Of a stretch of 64,000 nt of DNA, positions 1 through 9,159 are shown piece after piece. The position numbers and the translations under genes are program-made. The stretch spans positions 1 through 64,000 of the forward strand of contig NZ_CAMAPC010000014.1 of assembly GCF_945859825.1 (NCBI RefSeq). The letters are read 5' to 3'. Positions within the stretch are counted from its first letter, which is position 1, and each line of letters opens with the position of its first letter. The DNA comes from Pseudoalteromonas holothuriae. Its GTDB lineage: Bacteria; Pseudomonadota; Gammaproteobacteria; Enterobacterales; Alteromonadaceae. The notes under the pieces are model-generated. The model was given only the letters and a program-made list of their open reading frames with translations, made no database searches and had not been told where the DNA came from.

Positions 1-69
1 AACAGTTAAATAAATTGACTGATGATGATCAGTTAAGCTAATTTAAAAACGGCTCTACAAAATGATAAA

Positions 70-486
70 TCAAGTGATCAAAGCTGATGAGAATCGGTGA
101 TCAAAGTCATGAGAATGCGCACCAACATTATACTTTTCAAGGAACACCTTATGGCGAGGTTCAATAAAGGCAAAGCTTTCAGTGACTAAATTGTGGTAAA
201 CGTTATCGTCTTGAATCCAATTTTTGTCACGAATTTCCTCATAACAATGCTCACACATAACCTTTATATCAGCAAAGGCTTCTGATTTGTCATTCCACTC
301 GCCTTCAGTATCTAAGACTTCTTCGCATTTATTGCACCAAGCGTCCGGGCATAACTCATCTGGATTATCTGGGTCATAACCCAAGTTAAAACCTAAGCCT
401 TCTCCGCTGGCTAAGTGCTGGCAAATAAAAGTTGCGTTAGAATTGCCGTGAGTATCGCAATTTACATTTCCATCAAAGTCACTCAT
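70..486 (-). CDS. Small Cys-rich, probably zinc-binding protein of unknown function
   Basis: A protein of 138 residues. I do not recognise a named domain. It has four Cys/His clusters: CDTHG near residue 10, CQHL near 22, CPDAWCNKCE near 46-55 and CEHCYEE near 78-84. The pattern C-x2-H, C-x-H, C-x4-C-x2-C, C-x2-C points to one or two structural zinc sites. There is no signal peptide or membrane segment, so it is probably cytoplasmic. It starts 4 bases after the ABC ATPase stop, so it is the last gene of the same minus-strand operon. It could be an accessory part of the ABC-3C system or unrelated cargo. I recall similar small CPDAWC-type proteins standing alone in other proteobacteria, which favours cargo. 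Confidence 0.6.
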   Translation of the reverse strand: MSDFDGNVNCDTHGNSNATFICQHLASGEGLGFNLGYDPDNPDELCPDAWCNKCEEVLDTEGEWNDKSEAFADIKVMCEHCYEEIRDKNWIQDDNVYHNLVTESFAFIEPRHKVFLEKYNVGAHSHDFDHRFSSALIT

Positions 487-490
487 GAAT

Positions 491-2482
491 TCATCTCACT
501 TTTTTGTCTTTTTCCCAATCGTCTATTAATCCAATCGGCAGATTATTTACTCCATTAGAACGATAGTGAGCTATTTCAAATCCACTGTGTTTTTTAGCTA
601 CTTCTGGTGGTAAATCATTATCAACCAATATTATCTGACAAAGTTTTCCGTTCTCTTCAAACCGCTCAGCTAAATCTAAAAGTGATTCAAACAAATTTTT
701 ATATTTATCAGGGTCAGATACACCCTCATTTTCATCTGCTTTAAGATCCGTATCTAAAGTTCCGTCTTCAGGTGTTTTTCCTAAGAACTTTCCGACAGTA
801 TCAATCATCATCAAACTAGGTAGGTTTGTGTTCGTATTTAATTTAGCTCTCATAATAGAAGCTAGATAACCAATTGAAGTAATAGTTCTTAAACCACCAG
901 AGTTAATGTTCCTGTATTCAATATTCCTAACTATTGGTAAAAAGCTCTTTTCACTAATAGATACACCAAATTGATTATTAATTTTTACATTTTGTAAAAA
1001 TAAATCTAGAGAACTTGCCAAATCAGATAAAACAGAAGACATGGAAGGAGAACTTTTTAGCATTTCCTCCAATCGTTCTTTTAATTGGGTGATATTGGAT
1101 TCGATACGACCAATATGTTCAGCTATACTTCGTTGTCTATTTCTCACTTTCAAGGCGTTTACAAATTTATCCCTTCGCTCGACAAGCTTTGCACTTTCCT
1201 TTATCAATACATCTCTCTCAGCCAAAAACGGTGTAACAGCATTAGCTAGCTCTTCATCTATGTATTCTTTCGCTTTTGACTTTTCTTTGTAAAGTTCGTT
1301 TAGAGTTTGCGTAGTTTCTTCAAGTTCCTTTCTATTTTCTGCAATTAAAACAGCTAAATCTTTAGACCGTCTTACTATAGAATTTAACTCATGCTTGAGT
1401 TTATTTTCTTCTGAAATATCAAACTCTTCAGAGACATCACTCAGATTTATTGTATTATCACAAATTGGGCAGCTTGAAGTAGTATATTCTTGTTTTCCAA
1501 TTGCATTTCTTGCTTGTGACGCAGCTTTGAGCTTTTGAATATCGTTTTGATAATCGTTACTTAAGCGCGAAAACCTTTCAATGTTTCTCTCTGCATGACT
1601 CTTAACATCTTCCAATCTCTTGATATCAAGATTAATAGTATCTAAGGCTTCTTTGAGTCCACCATAAAGTTCATTATTGGATACCATTTTGTTGTTAAGT
1701 TCTTTTAGCTGCCTATCTAAGTCTTCTTTTAACTCATCGATCAGCGTAATTTCTTCATCTATTGCTGATGTTTGCTCAAATTCTATTTCAGACAAGAATT
1801 TTGAAATAACCCTATACTGACTCTCCAAGTCCGATTTTTCCTTTGTCCTTGTCGATATATCAACCTCAAGATCTGAAATATTTGTGTCTAACACGTTAAA
1901 TATGTACTTCAATACTTCTCTATTTTTCACTTCAACAACAGGATTGCCAATGTTAAGCATATGAGTGCTACCGACATCATCTTGGTTTAAGTACATATAT
2001 TTGAATAAGTCTAAAAAGCTTAATCTAGCAGTGTCTGAATTGTCTTTTGTAGGTGCTTGTTTTAATTTAACTATTGGAAAATTAAGCTCTTCTAACAGAA
2101 AATCCGACAAGCTTTTCTTTTCATTTGTACTTCTAGAAACTGACGATACATATTTTTCCGGAAAGTTTTCTTCTAATTTGGCGTACCGACATGAATACAC
2201 CTCTACATCTTTAGTCGAATTGTATAGATCTCGAATAATACAATATGGCGCTCCATTAATTTCGACTTCCAATACAGCATATTTTACAGATGAAGAAATC
2301 TCATGATCTAACTTGCTCTGTTTCCCACCTAGTAAATAATAAACAATTCTGAGAATACTGGATTTACCTGTATCAGCATCCCCATAAATTATGTTAACTC
2401 CCGGATAAAACGGAACTGTATAATTTTTTCTATGGCCAACTAACACTAGCTGCTTAAGTAATAATCCTTGCTGAGTAGTCAT
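491..2482 (-). CDS. SMC/Rad50-like ABC ATPase of an ABC-3C system (DUF3732-like)
   Basis: 663 residues with SMC-like architecture. An N-terminal P-loop GDADTGKSS lies at residues 34-42, followed by long charged helices predicted as coiled coil (about 200-330 and 350-450). A zinc-hook motif CPIC at 338-341 sits between the coils. The C-terminal lobe has an ABC-signature-like NSGGLR around S528 and a Walker B strand ending MMID at D561. The residue after D561 is Thr, where classic ABC ATPases have the catalytic Glu, so hydrolysis may be slow or conditional. Known: DUF3732-type ATPases are the ATPase part of ABC-three-component systems predicted in silico to act in biological conflict. Inferred: it senses DNA or nucleoprotein and gates the hydrolase two genes upstream. 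It begins 2 bases after the middle component stop. Composition is AT-rich compared with gcvP. Confidence 0.85.
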   Translation of the reverse strand: MTTQQGLLLKQLVLVGHRKNYTVPFYPGVNIIYGDADTGKSSILRIVYYLLGGKQSKLDHEISSSVKYAVLEVEINGAPYCIIRDLYNSTKDVEVYSCRYAKLEENFPEKYVSSVSRSTNEKKSLSDFLLEELNFPIVKLKQAPTKDNSDTARLSFLDLFKYMYLNQDDVGSTHMLNIGNPVVEVKNREVLKYIFNVLDTNISDLEVDISTRTKEKSDLESQYRVISKFLSEIEFEQTSAIDEEITLIDELKEDLDRQLKELNNKMVSNNELYGGLKEALDTINLDIKRLEDVKSHAERNIERFSRLSNDYQNDIQKLKAASQARNAIGKQEYTTSSCPICDNTINLSDVSEEFDISEENKLKHELNSIVRRSKDLAVLIAENRKELEETTQTLNELYKEKSKAKEYIDEELANAVTPFLAERDVLIKESAKLVERRDKFVNALKVRNRQRSIAEHIGRIESNITQLKERLEEMLKSSPSMSSVLSDLASSLDLFLQNVKINNQFGVSISEKSFLPIVRNIEYRNINSGGLRTITSIGYLASIMRAKLNTNTNLPSLMMIDTVGKFLGKTPEDGTLDTDLKADENEGVSDPDKYKNLFESLLDLAERFEENGKLCQIILVDNDLPPEVAKKHSGFEIAHYRSNGVNNLPIGLIDDWEKDKKVR

Positions 2483-2484
2483 TT

Positions 2485-2991
2485 CTATCCTTGCTTCAAA
2501 ACTGAATTAATATAAGTACTTATCTTGGATGAGTTTTCTGATTGCAATTTAGCTAAACTATCAATAAAACCATTAATTTTTTTGTAATATCCATCAGTAA
2601 ACTCTTCCAATATCGAGAGTCCACTGTCATTTAATTCAAACAAAAACCCTTCTTTTTCATTAAATGAAGCTTGAATATACCCTTTAACCGACAAAGCTTT
2701 TAACAACTTAGTAACTTTATCTCGATTAAATAATTCATCTAGATTTGGTGCTATGGTATCAACAGTAAAATAGTCAGTTTGCTCAATTAGAAACTGTTTT
2801 TTTCCTGCTTTCGATAACACCTTATTTAGGAAAACAGGTCGAGTGACCAAAAAATAAAATGTCTGGATTTTATCAATTGTTAAAACAGCCTTTCCGCGCT
2901 TGGTTCGAGCTAATTTACCAATAATTAGCATCAGAATACCCGCATTGTAATAAAAGTCTCGTTCAGGCTGTAAAAAAGGCAGGCTACTCAT
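2485..2991 (-). CDS. ABC-3C middle component
   Basis: 168 residues, no signal peptide or membrane helix. It reads as a winged-helix-like alpha/beta protein: an N-terminal hydrophobic helix region (about 15-28) and a central segment around residues 80-115 compatible with a helix-turn-helix. I do not see catalytic motifs. The function is assigned mainly by position and size: ABC-3C loci consist of effector, small middle component and ABC ATPase in this order. Its start overlaps the end of the effector gene by 8 bases and its stop is 2 bases from the ATPase start, so the three are translationally coupled. Which of the described middle-component families it belongs to needs a profile search. Confidence 0.72.
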   Translation of the reverse strand: MSSLPFLQPERDFYYNAGILMLIIGKLARTKRGKAVLTIDKIQTFYFLVTRPVFLNKVLSKAGKKQFLIEQTDYFTVDTIAPNLDELFNRDKVTKLLKALSVKGYIQASFNEKEGFLFELNDSGLSILEEFTDGYYKKINGFIDSLAKLQSENSSKISTYINSVLKQG

Positions 2992-4219
2992 AGCCTTTTT
3001 CCTTCAAGCTCTCTTTCATTGACGCAAAATTAGCATTTTTGTCCCACCAAATAGCTTCAGTTTCACTGTTAGCTAATTGGTGCAGCATTCCTTGCTTATG
3101 AATTGCATTTAAAAATGGAATTAAAGTTTTCAAAAACTCTTTATCTTCTTTCATTATTTGCTCATGAACATCAGCTAATAACAACCCTGAATTAGGAATT
3201 CCATCATGAACATATTTGGTATAACTATTTTGATAAATTTTCTTAATTTTCTTGTACAATTCAGCCAATCGTTTCTGATCTGAAGCGCTACTGAATATTT
3301 TTCGAATGTACTCAGCATTTAAGAATACTTCTTTAGCATCGCGTATTGATGTTTTATGGACGTCAGCAGCCAATAGTTTCAATACGAATAGTTCATCACT
3401 ATACTCATCGTCATTGCTTAGAGACTGAATTTCAAAGTTACTTATCGCAGGATCACCATCTCGATAATCTAAAATCAGTTTTTTAACAGCCACTAAAATA
3501 GTAGAGTTTTCGTTCTCAGGTTTAGTAATACTAGAGTGATTTTCATCTACACTGATAACATCTGATACTTCTTTATCTGCGGGAACGGCACTAGTTTTGT
3601 CCACTATTTTATCGCTTGTACCATAGAAATACTTTGTTGTTGGTCTTAGAGAAGTTTTTAACCAGTAGTCATTTAATCTATGTATAAAGCCATTTAAAGG
3701 TTCCAAACCCTCTATTTGTAGATTATTACTTATTAAATTCCCGTATGTGGCTAGCTTAGCTCCTTGATGGGGGACAGCCAATGATAAGAACATTTTAACC
3801 TTTGAAATTGATTTTTCTTCCAAATCTTTAATAATTAAACTTTTAGTTACAAGCCCCCCCATACTGTGGGCAATAACAAACACGGAGTCATATTTTTCTA
3901 ACCTAAATCGAAACTCAGTGCGCAGTAAATTTGAAATTTCTTCTATGCTTGAGTTACTTCTTAATTTTCCATGTGATGTGCCAAAAAGCTTTTTCAAAAG
4001 CTTGGAAGTATTGCTAACTTTAGCGAAAAGGTTTGTTAATTTGGTGAAATAGGTGAACTGTGCAATATCAAAGTTATCAGATATTTCTTTATCTTGAAGT
4101 AATAACGAAGGAAAAGAAACTTTACCGTCAAAACTCCATGTGTCAGAGCCTCCAGTGAAGCCATGTACAAACAATATAAGGTTGGAACCATTACTCTTTT
4201 CGGAAATGAACTCGATCAT
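2984..4219 (-). CDS. ABC-3C effector: N-terminal alpha/beta hydrolase (lipase/esterase-like) with C-terminal ABC-3C domain
   Basis: 411 residues from the ATG at 4219, which is preceded by an AAGGAAAG ribosome site; a GTG two codons further upstream is less likely. The first 240 residues are an alpha/beta hydrolase: LFVHGF oxyanion strand near residue 18-23, nucleophile elbow AHSMGG with Ser at about 119, an Asp candidate in GTSDKIVD, and a His candidate in ENHSSITKP. The HSSIxKP ending resembles hydrolases fused to immune-type proteins and PGAP1-like lipases. The last 150 or so residues are helical with no catalytic motif and match the position of the ABC-3C C-terminal docking region. No signal peptide. 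Inferred role: a cytoplasmic toxin-like lipase or esterase held inactive by the complex and released on sensing invasion. It is first in the operon. Confidence 0.82.
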   Translation of the reverse strand: MIEFISEKSNGSNLILFVHGFTGGSDTWSFDGKVSFPSLLLQDKEISDNFDIAQFTYFTKLTNLFAKVSNTSKLLKKLFGTSHGKLRSNSSIEEISNLLRTEFRFRLEKYDSVFVIAHSMGGLVTKSLIIKDLEEKSISKVKMFLSLAVPHQGAKLATYGNLISNNLQIEGLEPLNGFIHRLNDYWLKTSLRPTTKYFYGTSDKIVDKTSAVPADKEVSDVISVDENHSSITKPENENSTILVAVKKLILDYRDGDPAISNFEIQSLSNDDEYSDELFVLKLLAADVHKTSIRDAKEVFLNAEYIRKIFSSASDQKRLAELYKKIKKIYQNSYTKYVHDGIPNSGLLLADVHEQIMKEDKEFLKTLIPFLNAIHKQGMLHQLANSETEAIWWDKNANFASMKESLKEKGYE

Positions 4220-4271
4220 TTTCACTTTCCTTAGTATTTAAGTTGGTACTCCGATTCCCAACCACATAATT

Positions 4272-4299
4272 TTATTAAACTTATTCATAACATTATCAA
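4272..4299 (-). promoter_or_regulatory. Putative promoter of the ABC-3C operon
   Basis: On the minus strand TTGATA (plus coordinates 4294-4299) and TAATAA (4272-4277) are separated by 16 bases, about 55 bases before the effector ATG. It lies downstream of the gcvP terminator, so the operon seems to have its own start. AT-rich DNA gives chance matches, so this is tentative. Confidence 0.3.
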
Positions 4300-4341
4300 C
4301 TTTTTACAAGAATTGATACTGCATACCTTTGCCTAGAACAA

Positions 4342-4368
4342 AAAAGGTGAGCACTAAGCTCACCTTTT
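4342..4368 (-). terminator. Factor-independent terminator after gcvP
   Basis: Perfect 11-bp stem AAAAGGTGAGC / GCTCACCTTTT with a 5-base loop. On the minus strand it is followed by a T-rich run. It insulates gcvP from the ABC-3C operon. Confidence 0.85.
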
Positions 4369-4380
4369 CAATTCATTATG

Positions 4381-4435
4381 AGTCACAGACTATATTCGAC
4401 TCACAAACTACCGAAATAAAGTCACAGACTTTATT
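4381..4435. repeat. Cluster of short direct and inverted repeats after gcvP
   Basis: Three copies of an 11-12 base motif (AGTCACAGACTA, ACTCACAAACTA, AGTCACAGACTT) lie at 4381, 4399 and 4421. The last copy is the core of a perfect inverted repeat AATAAAGTC-ACA-GACTTTATT at 4415-4435. It lies between the gcvP stop and its terminator, at the junction with the accessory operon. Function unknown; it could be a boundary scar or a regulatory structure in the gcvP 3' end. Confidence 0.55.
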
Positions 4436-4455
4436 AGAGTACGACACCCAAAACC

Positions 4456-7347
4456 TTACTCTGCGTAAGTCTCTACCGCTGGGCATGAACAAATTAGGTT
4501 ACGGTCGCCGTATACATCATCAATACGGGTCACTGTAGGCCAGAATTTATCTTTGGCTACGCTTGCCACTGGGAACGCAGCGTAAAAGCGGTCGTAGGCT
4601 CTGTCCCACTCGCTACCAAGTACATCAGCTTGCGTGTGTGGTGCAAATACTAATGGGTTATTTTCGATAGACCACTCACCTGAGATGATTTTGTCGATTT
4701 CGCCTTTGATTGACACCATCGCTTCAATAAAGCGGTCAATTTCTACTTTAGACTCAGATTCAGTTGGTTCAATCATCAAAGTGCCCGCTACAGGGAACGA
4801 CATTGTTGGTGAGTGGAAACCGTAGTCTTGTAGACGCTTAGCCACGTCCATTTCAGTGATGCCTGACGCGTCTTTTAACGGACGCAGGTCAACAATACAC
4901 TCATGTGCTACACGATTGTTTTGACCGCGATACAGAATGGGGAAGTGCTCGCTTAACTTTTCAGTTAAGTAGTTTGCACTGACAATGGCCATTTCAGTCG
5001 CTTGCTTTAAGCCTTCGCTGCCCATCATGGCAATGTAAGCCCATGAGATAGGCAAGATTGCCGCTGAGCCATAAGGCGCTGCTGAAACCGCGCCATTACC
5101 TTCGGTCGTACCTGCAACGTTAATAATACTGTGGTTAGGCATAAATGGCGCTAGGTGCGATTTAACACCGATAGGGCCAACACCTGGGCCACCGCCACCG
5201 TGTGGAATACAGAATGTTTTGTGTAAGTTAAGGTGCGATACGTCAGAGCCGATAGAGCCTGGGCTTGTTACACCAACTTGTGCGTTCATGTTTGCGCCGT
5301 CCATGTATACTTGACCACCGTGTTGATGAACAATGTCACACACTTCTTTAATACTTTGCTCATAAACACCGTGCGTTGACGGGTAAGTAACCATGATGCA
5401 AGATAGGTTTTCTGCTACGTCAGCCGCTTTAGCGCGCAAGTCTTCCATATCAATATTACCGTGCTTATCGCAGCCAACTACCACTACTTTCATGCTTGCC
5501 ATTTGTGCCGACGCGGGGTTAGTACCGTGTGCAGAACTTGGGATCAAACAAATATTACGATGGCCTTCACCACGTGACTCGTGGTATTTACGAATTGCAA
5601 TAAGACCCGCGTATTCACCTTGCGCACCTGAGTTAGGCTGTAGTGATACCGCGTCATAACCGGTAATATCAACTAACCAATCGTGTAGCTCGTTGATCAT
5701 CACTTGATAACCTTGCGCTTGCTCAAGTGGGCAAAACGGATGTAGCTCTGCAAATTCAGGCCAAGTCACGGGGATCATCTCTGCTGTCGCGTTTAGCTTC
5801 ATGGTGCATGAGCCTAACGAGATCATAGAGTGATTAAGCGCTAAATCTTTATTTTCTAAACGCTTGATGTAACGCAGCATTTCAGTCTCACTTTGGTACG
5901 AGTTGAAATTAGGGTGCGTTAAAATCTCATCATCGCGTACTAGAGCTGCTGGAATACCAGTTACACCATCGTTGCTTATTTGTACATCGAGCGCATCAAC
6001 GTCTAGACCATGACCTTCGCCTAGGATGATATCAAACAACTGGGTTACATCTGCACGGGTGGTTGTTTCGTTAACTGAAATTGAGTATTCACCAGCATGG
6101 TTAGTCGCAAAGTTAACCTCTGCTGCAATCGCGCGTGCTATAACATCATCTTTATTATCAGCAACCACGGTTAAGGTATCGAACCAAGTATCATGCTTAA
6201 GGGCAACGCCTTTAGACTTAAGACCCGAGGCCAAAATACTGGCAAAGCGGTTAATACGCTGAGCAATGGTTTTTAACCCGTCTGGACCATGGTATACCGC
6301 GTAGAACGCTGCCATGTTGGCAAGTAAAACCTGCGCGGTACAAATGTTTGAGTTAGCTTTTTCACGGCGAATATGTTGCTCACGGGTTTGCATAGCCATA
6401 CGTAGTGCATCATTACCTAAGCGGTCTTTTGATACACCAATAATACGTCCCGGTAATGAGCGCTTATACGCATCACGCGTAGCAAAAAATGCCGCATGAG
6501 GACCACCGTAACCCATAGGCACACCAAAACGCTGTGCAGAGCCTAGTACCACGTCAGCACCGAGTTTACCCGGCGCTTTAAGTAGCATTAAGCTCATAAT
6601 ATCAGCTGCCACACAGGCAATGGCTTTTTTACTTTGTACTTGGGCAATTAAATCTTGTACGTCTACTACTTCACCTGTGGTGCTTGGGTATTGAAACAAT
6701 GCACCAAAAATATCGTGATTTGCAGCCTCAGCAGCAGGGCCAACCACAACGTCAAAACCAAACTGTTCAGCACGTGTTGCCACCACATCAATTGTTTGTG
6801 TGTGCACATCTTGGGCAATAAAGAAAGTGTTGGCTTTTTTCGCTTTTGATACGCGCTTTGCTAATGCCATTGCTTCAGCTGCCGCCGTTGCTTCATCAAG
6901 CAACGACGCGCTTGCTAAATCAAGGCCAGTAACATCAATAGTGAGTGTCTGGAAATTTAATAATGACTCTAAACGACCTTGCGCAATCTCTGGTTGGTAA
7001 GGAGTGTAAGCCGTGTACCAGCCTGGGTTTTCAAGTACGTTACGTAAAATAACATTAGGCACATGTGTTGGGTGGTAGCCTTGACCAATGTACGACTTGA
7101 ATACTTTGTTTTTGCTAGCAACTGATTTTAGGTAGCTTAGGGTTTCAACTTCTGTACGGCTTTCGCCGATACTTAACCCTTGCTCTAAACGGATAGCCGC
7201 AGGTACAGTTTGACCGATCAGCTCTTCAACACTCGATACTCCAAGAGCGCTTAGCATATCAGTTACTTGCGCCGGGCTTGGCCCTATATGGCGACGAATA
7301 AAATCTTGCTTTTGCTCTAATTGTTCAAGAGATTTGGCGTTTGACAT
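4456..7347 (-). CDS. gcvP: Glycine dehydrogenase (decarboxylating), P protein
   Basis: 963 residues, the full length of bacterial one-chain P proteins. It decarboxylates glycine with pyridoxal phosphate and passes the aminomethyl group to the lipoyl arm of the H protein. The PLP lysine is K710 in HLNLHKTF, followed by the glycine-rich loop [10 protein letters not shown]. The N terminus (FIRRHIGPS) and the duplicated two-half architecture are typical. It is the third gene of gcvT-gcvH-gcvP. A hairpin at 7473-7495 precedes it, so it may be expressed partly apart from gcvTH. Confidence 0.98.
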   Translation of the reverse strand: MSNAKSLEQLEQKQDFIRRHIGPSPAQVTDMLSALGVSSVEELIGQTVPAAIRLEQGLSIGESRTEVETLSYLKSVASKNKVFKSYIGQGYHPTHVPNVILRNVLENPGWYTAYTPYQPEIAQGRLESLLNFQTLTIDVTGLDLASASLLDEATAAAEAMALAKRVSKAKKANTFFIAQDVHTQTIDVVATRAEQFGFDVVVGPAAEAANHDIFGALFQYPSTTGEVVDVQDLIAQVQSKKAIACVAADIMSLMLLKAPGKLGADVVLGSAQRFGVPMGYGGPHAAFFATRDAYKRSLPGRIIGVSKDRLGNDALRMAMQTREQHIRREKANSNICTAQVLLANMAAFYAVYHGPDGLKTIAQRINRFASILASGLKSKGVALKHDTWFDTLTVVADNKDDVIARAIAAEVNFATNHAGEYSISVNETTTRADVTQLFDIILGEGHGLDVDALDVQISNDGVTGIPAALVRDDEILTHPNFNSYQSETEMLRYIKRLENKDLALNHSMISLGSCTMKLNATAEMIPVTWPEFAELHPFCPLEQAQGYQVMINELHDWLVDITGYDAVSLQPNSGAQGEYAGLIAIRKYHESRGEGHRNICLIPSSAHGTNPASAQMASMKVVVVGCDKHGNIDMEDLRAKAADVAENLSCIMVTYPSTHGVYEQSIKEVCDIVHQHGGQVYMDGANMNAQVGVTSPGSIGSDVSHLNLHKTFCIPHGGGGPGVGPIGVKSHLAPFMPNHSIINVAGTTEGNGAVSAAPYGSAAILPISWAYIAMMGSEGLKQATEMAIVSANYLTEKLSEHFPILYRGQNNRVAHECIVDLRPLKDASGITEMDVAKRLQDYGFHSPTMSFPVAGTLMIEPTESESKVEIDRFIEAMVSIKGEIDKIISGEWSIENNPLVFAPHTQADVLGSEWDRAYDRFYAAFPVASVAKDKFWPTVTRIDDVYGDRNLICSCPAVETYAE

Positions 7348-7472
7348 TAGTCCAGATTCCTATGATCCAAATTAAAAAGTGTGTTTGTCACAGCCTTGGT
7401 AGCAGCAGAGTAACAAATCAATATCACCCTATGTGGTAAGGCACACAGGGAAAAATTTTGTGCGAAACAATA

Positions 7473-7495
7473 AAAGCCCCATAAATGGGGCCTTT
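7473..7495 (-). terminator. Hairpin between gcvH and gcvP
   Basis: AAAGCCCC / GGGGCCTTT with a 6-base loop and a T-rich tail on the minus strand. It lies inside the gcv operon, so it is likely a leaky terminator or processing stem that sets the gcvTH to gcvP ratio. Confidence 0.6.
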
Positions 7496-7512
7496 AATTA
7501 AACGTAAACTGC

Positions 7513-7902
7513 TTAGTCTTCGTCAATAGTATTCGCGTAACCTTCTGCATCTAGCAGGTTCTCAAGCTCTGACACGTCAGATGCTTTAACGCGGAATAAC
7601 CAACCATCGCCATAAGCGTCGTTGTTTACAGTCTCAGGCGCGTCTTCTAGATCTTCGTTGACTGCAACGATAGTACCTGTGATTGGTGCATAAATATCAG
7701 ATGCTGCTTTAACCGACTCAGCAACTGCACAGTCTTCACCTGCATCCACTTCATCATCAACGTCAGGTAATTCAACGAATACCATGTCGCCTAGAAGTTC
7801 TTGAGCGTGCTCAGTGATACCTACAGTGTAAGTGCCATCGCCTTCAGCGCGAACCCATTCGTGTGAAGGTGCGTACTTTAACTCGCTAGGAATGTTGCTC
7901 AT
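7513..7902 (-). CDS. gcvH: Glycine cleavage system H protein
   Basis: 129 residues, normal length. It is the lipoylated carrier that shuttles the aminomethyl and reduced lipoyl groups between P, T and L proteins. The lipoyl lysine is K65 in [13 protein letters not shown], on the usual hairpin turn. An AGGAAC-type ribosome site precedes the ATG. It follows gcvT by 54 bases. Confidence 0.98.
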   Translation of the reverse strand: MSNIPSELKYAPSHEWVRAEGDGTYTVGITEHAQELLGDMVFVELPDVDDEVDAGEDCAVAESVKAASDIYAPITGTIVAVNEDLEDAPETVNNDAYGDGWLFRVKASDVSELENLLDAEGYANTIDED

Positions 7903-7956
7903 CTTTTTGTTCCTTTGGTTCGGTGTTTTGAGTGCTTAATGCACCCTATTTTAATA

Positions 7957-9039
7957 TTAAATTATTGCTTTGCCGTTACGTACGAAGCAAGGCTTCACTA
8001 CTTTTACGTCAACTAACTTTTTGCGCATTTCAACTTGTGCTGTATCGCCCGTTGAGCGAGGCACTCGTGCCAATGCCACACTAAAGCCTAAAGTTGGTGA
8101 GAATGTACCAGAAGTGATCACCCCTTCGCCACCTTCTACGATAACTTTAGATCCACCGCGAAGTACACCCTTAGTTTCTAAGACTAAGCCAACCAGCTTG
8201 TCAGTGCTTTTATCAGCGCGTTGTTGCACAAGCACGTCACGACCAATAAAGTCACGATCCGCAGGCTCCCATGCAATAGTCCAAGCCATGTTTGCAGCCA
8301 GTGGCGATACAGACTCATCCATATCTAAACCATACAGATTCATGCCCGCTTCTAAACGTAGCGTATCACGTGCGCCTAGGCCAGCCGGAGCCACCCCTGC
8401 GTCTAATAATTTTTGCCAAAGGTCTGCGGCACCATCATTGTGTACCACAATTTCATAGCCGTCTTCACCTGTATAGCCCGTTGTGGCAATAAATAAATCG
8501 CCGGCTTGTACACCAAAAAATGGCTTCATACCTTCAACTTCTGCATTTTGCGCATCATCAAGAATACTTGCTGTTTTAGCTTTAGCATTTGGGCCTTGCA
8601 CAGCAATCATCGCATATTCAGGGCGCTCTGTTACTTCAACCGCAAAACCTGCAGAAACATTTGCAATGTGTGCTAAATCTTTTTCACGCGTTGCTGAATT
8701 AACAACTAGGCGATAGTTTGTTTCAGTGAAGAAGTAGATGATCAAGTCGTCAATCACACCACCTTGCTCGTTAAGCATACCGGTGTAAAGTGCTTTACCC
8801 GGCTTTGTTAACTTAGCAACATCATTGGCTACAAGCTTACGCAAAAACGCTTTTGCATCGTCGCCTATAACATCAACAATGGTCATATGAGAAACATCAA
8901 ACATACCAGCATCGGTGCGCACCGCGTTGTGCTCTTCAATTTGTGAACCATAATTGATTGGCATTTCCCAACCATGAAAGTCCACCATTTTCGCGCCAGC
9001 TTCAAGGTGCTTAGCATGTAACACTGTTTTAGAAGTCAT
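7957..9039 (-). CDS. gcvT: Aminomethyltransferase, T protein
   Basis: 360 residues. It transfers the methylene group from the H protein to tetrahydrofolate and releases ammonia. Visible marks are the N-terminal [11 protein letters not shown], the folate-pocket segment [11 protein letters not shown] with its key acidic residue, and a C-terminal beta-barrel ending [11 protein letters not shown]. First gene of the gcvTHP operon. I see no glycine riboswitch in the 120-base leader. Confidence 0.98.
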   Translation of the reverse strand: MTSKTVLHAKHLEAGAKMVDFHGWEMPINYGSQIEEHNAVRTDAGMFDVSHMTIVDVIGDDAKAFLRKLVANDVAKLTKPGKALYTGMLNEQGGVIDDLIIYFFTETNYRLVVNSATREKDLAHIANVSAGFAVEVTERPEYAMIAVQGPNAKAKTASILDDAQNAEVEGMKPFFGVQAGDLFIATTGYTGEDGYEIVVHNDGAADLWQKLLDAGVAPAGLGARDTLRLEAGMNLYGLDMDESVSPLAANMAWTIAWEPADRDFIGRDVLVQQRADKSTDKLVGLVLETKGVLRGGSKVIVEGGEGVITSGTFSPTLGFSVALARVPRSTGDTAQVEMRKKLVDVKVVKPCFVRNGKAII

Positions 9040-9118
9040 ATCAGTCCTTCACTTTAAAATTATCAACAAGCAACCTTGCTGAACTTTGCCTCAAACGAGG
9101 TGGGGTTAATTCAATAGC

Positions 9119-9151
9119 AACAAGGGCGCTCAAAAAATGAGTGCCCTTGTT
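9119..9151 (-). terminator. Terminator-like hairpin after the GcvT-like gene
   Basis: A 14-bp stem, AACAAGGGCGCTCA with TGAGTGCCCTTGTT, with one G-T pair and a loop of about five A residues. It separates the GcvT-like gene from gcvT. The T-run after the stem is poor, so it may also be a leader structure of gcvT. Confidence 0.55.
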
Positions 9152-9159
9152 GGTTTGTT

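Noticed and set aside
18..33. Inverted repeat ACTGAT-GATG-ATCAGT as terminator of the accessory operon
   Set aside because: Short stem, AT-rich, no T-run; the true operon end may lie outside the window.
7970..8458. Plus-strand open frame of 162 codons inside gcvT
   Set aside because: Antisense shadow of a well conserved gene; composition follows the reverse frame of gcvT.
9040..9118. Glycine riboswitch in front of gcvT
   Set aside because: The leader is too short and lacks the conserved tandem aptamer motifs.
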